Positions 1 through 10,607 of a DNA stretch of 64,000 nt are shown here, piece by piece. A model generated the notes under the pieces. The model was not told the origin of the DNA. It saw only the letters and a list, made by a program, of their open reading frames with translations, and did not search any database. The DNA is from Ianthella basta (taxonomy: Eukaryota > Porifera > Demospongiae > Verongiida > Ianthellidae), in contig OZ025872.1 of the NCBI GenBank assembly GCA_964019415.1, forward strand, positions 9,741,678 through 9,805,677. The letters run 5' to 3'. The position numbers were made by a program, and so were the translations under genes. Numbering within the stretch: position 1 is the first letter of the stretch; each line of letters opens with the position of its first letter.

Positions 1-77
<77 letters not shown>

Positions 78-112
78 CACACACACACACACGCACACAC
101 ATTATTACCTCA
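1..112. repeat. CA microsatellite
   Basis: Nearly pure (AC)n from the first base to about 112, with two G interruptions. It begins a unit of CA tract plus about 600 bp of unique sequence that is duplicated further right. Confidence 0.95.
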
Positions 113-1867
113 GATCCCTCCCCCACCTTGTGTACACATTCCTATAGTTAGGTGACTGTGTACAGCAGTCTTTCCTCACATCGTGATTACATACTTAGTC
201 AAATGCACTACAAATGGCTTACTCAAACACAATGTCTTCGCTTGTTCCTTCCCAATAGCTGGAATGTCTTTCATCAAGCACACCTGACTATACTCCTAGC
301 TGGATCAACTATACCCAACCTGTAGGTTGGTCGTGTGAGCACAGCACAGTAGAGCAGTACCAGTGAGTGTACACACCACATGTGGTACAGTGAACAGATC
401 ACACTCTGTAGATGAAGTTCTGTAGCTATATATATGTACACACAACACACGTCTACTACGACCAAAACATGCACACAACAGCACTGACAAGCACATGGAA
501 TTATTGACCCATCATTTTACTGTGTGACAATTTGAGTGACCTTCAAAATGACTGACTCCCATTACACCTTGGTATCAGATTCCTGTTATTAATTGAGATC
601 TGTCTCAGTTCAGTGAGAAGTGCACAGCCACACAAAGTACACTACACTAGAAATGAAGTTGGACAGCTGAATCACTATAGCTATGTATTCTACTATATCA
701 ATGAAATTGAGTCACTAGTTAGCACCCGTGCACACACACACTCATGAACACATAAACACACTCACACACGCACGCACACACACAGTTATTACCTCTGATC
801 CCTCCCCCACCTTGTGTACACATTCCTAGTTATGTGACTGTCCTTTCTCACTTATCGTTTATTGCACTACAGATGGTTTACTCAAATACCATGTCACAGC
901 TAGTTCCTTCCCAATAGATGGAATGTCTTCCACGAATTAAGCACACCTGACTGTCTTCCTGGTCCAACTAGCACCCTAACTGAACAATGAAGTTGACAGG
1001 TGGTTCACCTGTGCAATGTGTCACCCCATGCATCATCAAGTTATGAGTGCATGCAGTTAAGAAAACAGATGAGTGATTCATGGTTATGTAACACAGAGGG
1101 CAGCAGCTGGTGTGTGACCACTGCAACACAGTCAGCAGTCTCATTTGTGCACAGTGTGAGTAGTGATTAGTGAGACAGACCAATTATCCTACAGTGCTGT
1201 ATAAGTCTAGTGCACTAGGAGACATGCAGTATAAGTCTAGTGCACTAGGAGACATGCAGTATAAGTCTAGTGCACTAGGAGACATGCAGTATAAGTCTAG
1301 TGCACTAGGAGACATGCAGTATAAGTCTAGTGCACTAGGAGACATGCAGTATAAGTCTAGTGCACTAGGAGACATGCAGTATAAGTCTAGTGCACTAGGA
1401 GACATGCAGTATAAGTCTAGTGCACTAGGAGACATGCAGTATAAGTCTAGTGCACTAGGAGACATGCAGTAGGAGGGGACGTGTGAACACAGCACAGAAG
1501 AGCAGTACCAGTGAGTGTACGCACCACATGTGGTACAGTGAACAGATCACACTCTGTAGATGAAGTTCTGTAGCTATATATATGTACACACAACACACGT
1601 CTACTACAACCAAGACATGCACACAACAGCACTGACAAACACATGGAATTATTGACCCATCATTTTACTGTGTGACAATATTTGACTGACTCCCATTACA
1701 CCTTGGTATCAGATTCCAGTCATTAAGTGGGATCTGTCTCAGTTCAGTGAGAAGTGTACAGCCACATAAAGTACACTACACTAGAAATAAATGGGACAGC
1801 TGAATCTCTATAGCTATGTATTCTATTAATACCAATGAAAATACGTTACTAGTTAGCAAACACTCAT

Positions 1868-1870
<3 letters not shown>
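95..1870. repeat. Tandem segmental duplication (two copies of a ~650-bp unit)
   Basis: Copy 1 (about 95-735) and copy 2 (about 780-960 plus 1480-1870) share long blocks. Both have the stretch after the CA tract ('cctcccccaccttgtgtac'), the block around 326-540 against 1478-1680, and the block 560-730 against 1690-1865. Copy 2 is split by about 500 bp of extra sequence that includes the 30-bp satellite. I see no convincing coding exon in either copy. Confidence 0.8.
1201..1470. repeat. Perfect 30-bp minisatellite, 9 copies
   Basis: Nine back-to-back 30-bp units with no visible differences. Each unit contains the perfect 12-bp palindrome CTAGTGCACTAG. The unit length is a multiple of three, so one frame reads as a repeated decapeptide (YKSSALGDMQ), but nothing else supports translation. 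Confidence 0.97.

Positions 1871-1953
<83 letters not shown>
1866..1953. repeat. CA microsatellite
   Basis: Uninterrupted (CA)n of about 88 bp that ends the second copy of the segmental duplication. Confidence 0.95.
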
Positions 1954-1954
<1 letters not shown>

Positions 1955-2099
1955 ACACACACTAGTAGCTAAGGACACATCTTCTCCTTTGGCAGTGCTG
2001 TCCAAGAAGGTTCAACAGCAGTGGACTGCTCCACCCCACCAGGCTGGGGCTCACTTGGGGATGAACCCAACCTCCCTTCCCATCTGTTAGTGTGTCAAC

Positions 2100-3340
2100 A
2101 CCTTGAGCACATCACGACTCACCTCCAGGGTAGGTCCCTTTTCAGAGGGTCCATTTGTCTAGCTACCAGACAGCAATGAGGACAGCAATGAGAAGGACGT
2201 CATTGCGACACACCCACACTGCAGGACTTACTGCATAGGGCTCTCATACAACAATCAAATACAAGACAGGAAGGATACACCAGCAGTCTGTGGGGGACAT
2301 GATGTAATGTGGTCACATGACTGTCACATGACCTTAGTCTAGCATGCTAGCCCCTTCCCTGTGAAAGTGTTTAGTGAGTTTGTGTCACCCGAACCGTTTC
2401 CACGCCAGGTCTTGGTGTGACTATTCAGATTCACTGATTACGTTATGATGTCATGAATATTGCACAACCATGTGACCCCACTGTGCAAGCATTACATTAT
2501 ACCACCTTCACTTGATACAACTGATCTCACACAAATTCCCCATCCCCTTCCTCCAGGAGGGGAGGGATTGGTGAGGGAGACTACAAGCTGACATTGACCA
2601 AGAATAACAACTGAAGCTTAATGTAAACTATGACGCAATAGCTACGTACACACAGCACATGGAGTACAACTAGCTAAAAACACCAGGTCAGTGCTCTGTA
2701 ATTGGCAAAGAAACACACTCCACAGTCAACTCCCCCTGTGACTGATTTGTAGGGCACAAACAACACCAGTCAAGTGTGCTGGAGCTCTCACTTCATTTGG
2801 TCACTAACACTGGAAGAGAAGAGGGAACTGCCTCACTAGCTATATACTAGCACAACACATGCTCCTTCTTGGTACATATCACTTCAGTAGGAAGTCTTGG
2901 TAAATTGGAATACCCAAGCAGGGGTATATACATTCAAGGAGAGCAAGAGCAGACCACTGCTAACAACTCACCATACACTTGTCTTGGAATCTAGACTTCA
3001 AATAGCTATAGCTATATGCATTTAACATTTATTTCCAGCATATAGCTTTCACACGCCACACTGTGTTACACTTGGAGTTCAATTCAACAACTCTTCCCCT
3101 TAAAAAAGTTCCTAAATACAGCATTGTGAAGCTCTCCTTGCATTTTCCTAACAAGAGGGTATGATAAATGCAGGTGATTTCAGAAAGTGGGTAATTATGT
3201 ATTATGCCCTCGTTCACAGAGGGTTGATAAATGGATGTCTTATGTTCCAAACAGCTTATATTGAATATGGCCATATCCATGACTGTGTATGCTGCTACAC
3301 TCAAAGAAAGAAAGATTTACCACCACTATACGTACATATA
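2100..3340. other. Non-coding stretch made of dispersed duplicated blocks
   Basis: The block at about 2161-2345 matches 8040-8205, with a shorter match near 46820. The block at about 2701-3010 matches 29220-29530. No CARD, NACHT or LRR exon is visible. The duplications suggest the stretch is debris from the flanks of NLR repeat units. I see no complete gene. Confidence 0.55.
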
Positions 3341-3433
3341 TTAGTGTAGAAAAATTCTCGAAATTCACAGTCATATAATTATGATTACTGGCAGTGTATA
3401 TAATTATGAACTAATTAAAACCTTACCTGGAAT

Positions 3434-3642
3434 TAGAAAGGGTTGGTTCTCCAATACCGGCTTCACAACAGGATTGAAAACCTTGCCGACGTTTCGACCA
3501 GATGCTCTGGTCTTCTTTAGGGTGAAGAAGACCAGAGCATTTGATCGAAATGTCGGCAAGGTTTTCAAGCCTGTTGTGAAGCTGGTATTGGAGAACCAAC
3601 CCTTTCTGATGCCTGAGCCAGCTGAAAAGCCCTCACTTCATT
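3434..3642. mobile_element. Foldback retroelement, copy 1 (~209 bp, 12-bp target duplication)
   Basis: A near-perfect hairpin (about 3435-3607, arms of about 80 bp) is followed by a 35-bp tail. The 12-bp direct repeat CTTACCTGGAAT flanks it at 3422-3433 and 3643-3654. A sister copy at 58723-58928 has the same structure and its own 12-bp repeat. Long target duplications fit target-primed retrotransposition better than a cut-and-paste MITE. The tip of the hairpin resembles the hammerhead-bearing terminal hairpins of Penelope-like elements. This copy is degenerate in the ribozyme-like core. Confidence 0.75.
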
Positions 3643-4430
3643 CTTACCTGGAATCAATGAACATAATTATTCTATTTCAGCAGTTTTTCACTCATATTCT
3701 CTAGGAATATCATACAGTTTACTGTACTTAAACGTCTCCTTTGGCTAACGTTCTTGCCTGAATGCATGCAAATGACTTCCACTTATCCTACAGTATGTAC
3801 GTAATCATTCTCCCTCATTTTAATTCAGTATGCTAATGTTGTCAGAAGTAGCTGTTCTGTTGCATGTTTTAATAAACTTGAGAGGCTATTGAACTGCACA
3901 GCAAACTTTCCCGGTTGATGAGGTCATCAGCTCGCCATCAATTTCTCCATTATCTACAGAGTGAAGGAGGATTATATATGTTCTAGTTAATAAAATATAA
4001 CCATGTGAGATTCCACACATGCAGGCAAAAACTGACATTGATCTTTCCTTCCATCTCTCCTCCATGTAGAATTTGAAGAATGCATGTTAACGTTGGCGTG
4101 AAAATGAAGCCCTATGCATATACATATGTTGATAGACTGTGAATAATCATTCTCTCACTGTTGATAATATATACAGTGCATGCATGTGACTGTTACACCA
4201 TATACATAATCAGTGCTCACACACACCAAATCACACCACTTCTATATAGTGTGATGTACATTCACACTAATGCCACTATAATGTACACTGCACGTTCACA
4301 TCATTTCTGATTGATTATATAAGAGAAGTCATTCGTACACACAAACATGAGCGTTCGCTATGAATTCTACAAGACCTAAGTGCATAATAATTATAGCTAG
4401 CTACACTGGACACACCTTTGCCTGATGATA

Positions 4431-4594
4431 CAGTGGAACCTAAGAAATAAGACCATCATTGGGGCCATGAAAAGTGTTCTTATTTTCGAGGTAGTCTTAA
4501 TTCTGAGAACCATAGTACATGTATACATGGATTTGGGACTAAACCGAAGCGGTCATATTTTTGAGGTGGCTGTTTTATGGAAGTGGTTCCACTG
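4431..4594. mobile_element. Tc1/mariner-type MITE (164 bp)
   Basis: Perfect 10-bp ends CAGTGGAACC and GGTTCCACTG are flanked by TA on both sides. Length, ends and TA duplication fit a non-autonomous Tc1/mariner derivative. No transposase is encoded. Confidence 0.7.
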
Positions 4595-4599
4595 TATGT

Positions 4600-5300
4600 T
4601 GTTTGTACAGTGAGATGACCTCCTCAAACAAAGTATCTTCAGGCTACTAATTATAACAGGCACTAATTTTAGCAAAATAATTAGCAAGACTTAGTAGTGA
4701 AAAAATGGCTAGAAATGTACCTGCTAGAAATGCACAGGCTAAAAGAATGTACACACAAGTAAACTTCAAAATCGCTAATATTAGTACACCCCAAATACTG
4801 GACTTTCAAAATGCAAAATTTAGTTACTGCTAAAAATTTGTAGCCACAATGTGTACTATTTAGAATGTAACATATACATCATGCACCAAAATAGAATATG
4901 TCACAGCCCACAACATTCCTACCAGATTGTTGCGTACTGCATATACGCACATCCTCAAATTACTATTATTCGTGGTTTTCTGTGCATGTATTGAAATGTA
5001 CTGTGACGTGATTAGTGCCTCTGAGAACTGTTAAAATAAATGGTACGCTGTGCACACCCATTCAGTCTATTTGTACTACATGGTTGGAGTGAACATCAGG
5101 TGCATTGGCAAATGCATAGTACTTGTGGCAACCAGTACACAACCAAATTTGGTGTGATCATCGATTCCACTTTCTTAACAGTGGTGTTACAAGAAATCAG
5201 TCCATCATGCAGAGACTGCCATAAAATAGCACAAATTTTTGGTGTGTCACTAGAGGGAGGTTGTTTTGTTACCTGTCTCACAAGCTAGTTTTACAGACTT
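4600..5300. other. AT-rich stretch without recognised genes
   Basis: About 700 bp between a MITE and the orphan CARD exon. It contains repeated 'gctagaaatg'-like words near 4700-4740 that hint at another old inverted-repeat element. I see no exon with both splice sites. Confidence 0.4.
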
Positions 5301-5302
5301 AC

Positions 5303-5614
5303 TTCCTCCTCTTTTTAACTCTTTAGCTCTTCTCTCCAGCTCCTCTGCCCACACTGCATTGTTTGTACTTCGTAACATCTTCAAGAATGTCTTGAAGTCT
5401 TTGTCCTGCTTTCCTTTCAGTATTTGAATCAACTTGGCCATTTTCTTGGAATCACCATGCTGTTCTCTCACTTGCTGCTCTTCTGATGCACTCATAAACC
5501 CACCAGCTGCCTTCTGTAACTTATCACTCAGTCCTGTGCTCATTAACACCTTTGTCTTGAGGTCCCCTTGCAGGGCCACCAGTGCAGCAATGTTCCATGG
5601 ACTCATTGGGCAAG
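5303..5614 (-). CDS. Orphan CARD-like exon (fourth NLR relative)
   Basis: A 312-bp exon, the same length as the second CARD exon of NLR-B and NLR-C. It has an AG acceptor at the 5615 side, a GTAAGT donor at the 5302 side and the same phase 1 at both ends. It encodes a helix-rich domain with the family words LSDKLQKAAGGFMSA, KGKQDKDF and FLKMLRSTNNAVWAEELE, which fits a CARD (death-fold) protein-interaction domain. The frame is fully open. No linker, NACHT or LRR exon follows in the 5 kb downstream and no 55-bp exon precedes it. It may be a relic of a lost paralogue or part of a gene reaching outside the window. The CARD assignment rests on pattern recognition alone. Confidence 0.7.
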
Positions 5615-6023
5615 CTGTAGTGAGGACAAGGGCACAGCAGGAGAGCCACATATTCCACCAGTCATATCTCTCAAGCAACGTTCATGCACACTCAACACTA
5701 TCAACTTACACTCAACACTATATACAGCTGTAATTGCAAACAGTTGAGAACTTGAGAACCGATCTATAGAATGGTTCTCATAACCGGTTACGGAACCATT
5801 CCACTAGTGTAAACGGGCTGTTACACGAACTCATACTTGTACAATATGTCATCAGTATCATTGGTAACTGGATTCGAAGTAAGTAATGCTTGGTTTATAA
5901 TGGCTTTATATAGCTATATATTGTACAGCTAGAAAACATTGGCAATGCTGTCTGCGTACGAGACTAGTCCCGGGCACGAATTAATTCAATTTGTAGCCTA
6001 GTTGAGATATCCTGTATCCAACT

Positions 6024-6083
6024 ACATCCAGGGTGTTATTCTTCATAACACCTAGGTGTTATGAAGAATAACACCCAGGATGT
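6024..6083. repeat. Short perfect foldback (~60 bp)
   Basis: Arms of about 30 bp ('gggtgttattcttcataaca' and its complement) meet at CCTAGG with almost no spacer. The element can form a cruciform or a very stable hairpin. Confidence 0.85.
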
Positions 6084-6249
6084 GGTCACTGAACAACTGT
6101 CACCCCACTAATTGAAACAACATTCTCTATTATATGCTTGTGTGTGTGCGTGTGTGTGCACGCGTCGATATGTGTTACTGTCTGCAGTGGCATATAGCCT
6201 GCTGTTTCATGTGAATGCTGAGTACACGGTGCAATATGTATGTCACTTG

Positions 6250-6640
6250 GATAGTGATATCGAACTTCCAGGGCTCCTTCTCGGTCCATGAAGTTGGGGC
6301 AATATCGATCGCAATTTTTGGCGAAAGCCCAGACAATTGGCGATTGTGGTAGGCGGATACGGATCTCCGTCTGCTCTCCTAGCCTCCACTACAAAACGAG
6401 CAAGCCACAGATTCAGCAGCAGGGCGCTCAAGGAGGCCTGAGGGTACCTTTCGCTGCGGCGCTTGTTACGTTCTTCCCGCCACTCGTCCAGAGCGCGAAC
6501 TGCTCAGTTGGTCGGTCTCACTGTGGTCGGCGGAATGTAGCCGTTACAAATCTCAGACATCTTGCCTGGCGACACTGGAGGGGCGAAGCGTGTCGTCGGC
6601 TGTTCTGGAAAGCTGTAGATTTCTTCTTTTTTCTTCGAAA
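6250..6640 (-). pseudogene. Crypton / DUF3504-like relic
   Basis: On the minus strand, pieces in more than one frame read like the N-terminal part of the DUF3504 / Crypton tyrosine-recombinase family. From about 6590 down I see PPTTVRPTN, then ALDEWREERNKRRSE, then LWLARFVVEARRADGDPYPP around 6340-6430, and CPNFMDREG near 6285. The motif order is the one expected for the family. One in-frame stop and at least one frame change separate the pieces, and the catalytic core is absent, so it is a dead fragment. GC content is higher than in the surroundings. It could also be the DUF3504 part of a host gene, which is known in ZMYM and QRICH proteins. Confidence 0.55.
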
Positions 6641-6665
6641 TCCGGGCCCGAATCATCGCGCAAAT

Positions 6666-6810
6666 AGGTTAAACCCTAGCTTCTTCCGGTGTGTTACAGG
6701 ATATCACCGAGGTGGTCAATCATATCGCCCGAGGGCCGAAGGCCCGAGGGTGATATGAATTGACCACTGAGGTGATATCCTGTAACACCTAAGAAGCTAG
6801 GGTTTAACCT
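6666..6810. mobile_element. Foldback MITE (145 bp)
   Basis: The ends are perfect inverted repeats (AGGTTAAACCCTAGCTTCTT and its complement). The arms of about 65 bp converge on a GC-rich centre, 'gagggccgaaggcccgaggg'. It lies just beside the Crypton relic. No coding capacity. Confidence 0.8.
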
Positions 6811-8250
6811 ATACGTATAGCTAGCTATAATAGTCTCGTACCCAGACCTGGCTTTTCCACCGTTGCGCCTCGTCTGGGTAGCTACGGGCTAACAAGCAGG
6901 TTGAACATCATTCAAGTCAATGACTATAGGTATACGGAGGACGAACCTGAGCTCTCCTTGCGACCAGACTCTGGCACAGCTGCATAATAGAATGTGGTGT
7001 TAGCTGTGGAAGGACCTTTCGCTTTGCTGGATGAAAACCACTGACCCATTGCCACTCGTTTCTCAGGCACCCAACAGCGCTAGCATATATAAATGTACTC
7101 AAGCTACACTGAGTCTTCACAGTCTTAATGTAGCGGGAGATCGATCACTCGTCTTAAATCATCGCGGGAAAGGCTGGGCAGCTTGTCACGTGATGCTGTT
7201 TGTTATTATATTATACGCTTTCGGTCATACCTTAGTCTCGTGAACCAAATGTCGACCCCAGCTGGTCACGAGGCTAGTCATGCCTTACATTATAACATCC
7301 TCAGAATTGATTTTCCATGCGATCTGCACTACCTGCAGCTGACTGTGCATAAACTTGCACTTGAACAACGTTTTATAACTAAGTCATATACCTTATAAGT
7401 CATAGTAAGGGCGCATGGGTGTACAGAGCTTACCAATGCTAAGCTAGCTACATACACATGCATACATTTCCCATCACATACACAGGTCGATAGCTAATGG
7501 ATCAATGTCTTCAAATCAGATTAATATATAATAAATGCCAATGTATGCTACTGCACTCGTCCAGGAAGAAATTAAAATTTGGTGGAAACCCTGTAACTGG
7601 GGTGCCCATTATCATGCAGCAGTAATTCACTCAAATATAGAAACAGGCAATCTACTTCAGCATCTCCCCAGACTCTTGCAATATTAATTAGCTTTTAATA
7701 GTTACGCTGCACATACTTATGTAATACAATCAATTCTATAATAATTGTATTCATCCTATATACAGTATCATACATTCTCCCTTGTATCAACTGTAGCTAG
7801 TAAGATCACAATTTGTCCAAAACAATCATCAGCTCTGTTGCAATTGCATGCTGCCCTAAGTTGGGGGAGGCTTCAGAATTGTGCAGCAAACTTTCTGGGT
7901 TGATGAGGCCTGATCTCCAACAGTTTCTCCATTATATATCTCCAGAGTGATGAGGATGAGAGGCAAATTATAAGCACCATCACAATGCCATTACCCCCAG
8001 GCCCACCCTATGTAGCCTAGCGTTCACACATGCAGCCCCTACACACTATATATAGACAGCAATGAGAAGGAAGTTGTGACACACCCACACTGCAGGACTT
8101 CCTGCATAGGGCTCTCATACAACTACTATAATATTTAATACAATTACATCATCAGCTGATGTAATGTGATCGCATGACTGTCACATGACCTTAGTCTAGC
8201 ATCCTAACCACATGCACACCGTGGTGGGTGTTATGCAACTGGCTAACAAA
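6811..8250. other. Intergenic stretch downstream of NLR-A
   Basis: About 1.4 kb with no exon I can defend. It includes a block at 7850-7955 similar to 3870-3970 and a block at 8040-8205 similar to 2161-2345, so it belongs to the same duplicated intergenic material as the left end of the window. Confidence 0.5.
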
Positions 8251-8748
8251 TTAAATGATTTAATTATAGGCTTGCAATGGGTGAACATTCGTGGCAGAAT
8301 TAATTATATAAGTACGTACCATGATGCGCATGCATGCATGTTGTGCATAAATGATTGTGCGAGCAGTCCATAATAGATCTCTTGTCTTAATTTCGGTACT
8401 TCCATATACCTCTCGCTCTGGTCCAGCAAAGCTGATTATCAGATAGGAGATATTGGTAATTATCCAAAATATGAAGGTCAATATCGGCTGCACAATAATC
8501 ATTTTTTTACAAAAATATAGCCATGTCTCGATTACATGCGTATATAATACTTCTTTTATGATAGCTATAGCTAAACCAAAAGTCACATTGTCATAAGCAG
8601 TGATTGTGTGTTGTACACACATGCATGAGAGGAGACTGGAGTCCTGTAGAGTGGGAAAACATGTGGCGGTAAATGACAGAGATTGGGAGGAAACATGAGA
8701 AATGGATGTGTGCACAGTGGACACAAAGAGGTTGGGACACTGCTCAAC

Positions 8749-8803
8749 TCACCATGTAGGTCAGGGGAAGCTTCTTGGGAGGCTAATTACAAGTACTCAT
8801 AGC
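8749..8803 (-). CDS. NLR-A last coding exon and start of 3' UTR
   Basis: The acceptor lies at the 8804 side. With phase 1 from the previous exon it encodes YEYL and then TAA at 8789-8787. NLR-B and NLR-C end in the same style (STYL and LGEYL). A donor at the 8748 side and a conserved acceptor at 8644 show that the 3' UTR is spliced. Confidence 0.7.
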
Positions 8804-9364
8804 CTGTAAGTGACAAGTGACAAGTGACAAGTGATAAATGACAGTCACCCACAGTGCACACATGTGACATATAATGTAAACCCTAAAACCACGTCAGTCT
8901 TGCTCTAAATCAGTCACTCCTGATCACTTGCATGCCCACTACCACACATTCATCACTAGCCTCATTCCTGTGCACTGTTAACGTGTTAATTGTGTGTGTG
9001 GGGGGGGGGGGGGGAGGACAGCCTGGTACCTACTGTGTGCACATGTGAAGAGGCTCCACTGTTTTCTGTGAGATTGTGAATGCCACACAGTGCAAGCAGT
9101 ATGCACGTACCAGACCTTCCTTCACATGTACACAAAAGGGTATGAGGGGAACCCCCTCTTTATTGAGGGGGACGAGTCCCTCTTCCAGCTAGCACAACAC
9201 TTGCTCATAAGACGTCACTGTGACACTCTTGTACCAACAGACCACCACACACCACTCAGACACAACTTGGGACATTAGACACACAACATGTGGTGAAGTG
9301 TACATGCAGTACTATCGTGTGATGTCACGTGATGTTATGTGATGTCATGTGCATGAATACTCAC

Positions 9365-10567
9365 GTGCCTCCACAACAAGTCGTAGTTTTGGATTAGCTT
9401 GTCTTGTTTTGTCAACGATTTTCTGCCACTGGGGAGGGTGTGGGTCCTCAGCTGGTGTCCTCAGCTTCAGCTCCATCAATGATGTGTTATGTGCTGCTCC
9501 TTCAATGATAGCAGTGGCCACATTGTTCCACCTCAATGCAACTCCCTCAATCCTGATACTCTTTACTGACCTGTTCACCCTGACTGCTGTTTGAACTGCC
9601 TTCAGCATCTCAGGGTCTGACACATCCTCCCCCCACCGCATGTACATGTGTTTAAGGAGACCTTGCTGTGTGACAACTAACACTGCAGGAGTCACAGGCT
9701 TGACACAGAAGCACAGCCATGGAGGACATGAGGTATAGGAGAGGTGTACAGGTAAGGACAATGGACACACATTGACATAAGCAAGGCAAGCTAATAGGCC
9801 GGGGGACAGAAGAGTTAAACTAAATGTCTTGTGTGGCTTCATCAGTTGAGCCCATAGTGAGAACACCATTCACAGTAGTAGAAACAAGTACTCTGGACAA
9901 TACAAGGAATACTAGTGTAATGTTCAGTTCTCTCTACAAACTACAAAGAATACAAAACTGTAGACAAGTGAGAACTGCAAACTGCAAAGAGGAACTGTAT
10001 GAACAAGACAGATGTACAATATCACTGGAGCTCGCTCAAGTGAGAAGAAGGGACCATCATCTGTTCTGGGTGGTCAAGTGGTGGAGATGGTTTAAAAGTG
10101 TATGGAATTTACTGATGAAAGGAAACCAGTTCACCTGGTGTTATGAGACATACAGACAACACACTCAGAACTGACCTGTGGGCTTGGTGTCACTACCATC
10201 CCTTCTAACACATAACAAGGAATCACATTTATCCGGCATGACTCACCCCATGCCATAATGTGACTACCACCTCTTCAAGGCTGCTGTTCCCCTTTAGGCC
10301 ATTGAGGATAGTCGCGATCTGCACAGAGGATAGGCTGTGGCACTCAGTCAACTCAAACTTTCTTATATTGCCATTCTTTAAGCAATTGGCAAACATGTCC
10401 ACCTCCTCATCAACACCATCTGCAGGGGAGGGAGACAAGTGGTCATGGAGGAGACACAAGGTGCAGAGCTGAACCACACACAGTGTAAGCTGTGGACAAC
10501 ACACCACACGCTGTCACATTCACATGCACACCCATGCATTCACACACGCACACACACATGCAAACAG

Positions 10568-10607
<40 letters not shown>

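Noticed and set aside
8260-8724. 154-codon minus-strand frame downstream of NLR-A
   Set aside because: It overlaps the conserved spliced 3' UTR and has no counterpart frame in NLR-B or NLR-C.
9848-10174. Plus-strand open frame of 116 codons conserved in part in NLR-B and NLR-C
   Set aside because: It lies inside an intron, antisense to the gene, and NLR-B carries an indel that breaks the frame. Similarity is explained by shared intron sequence.
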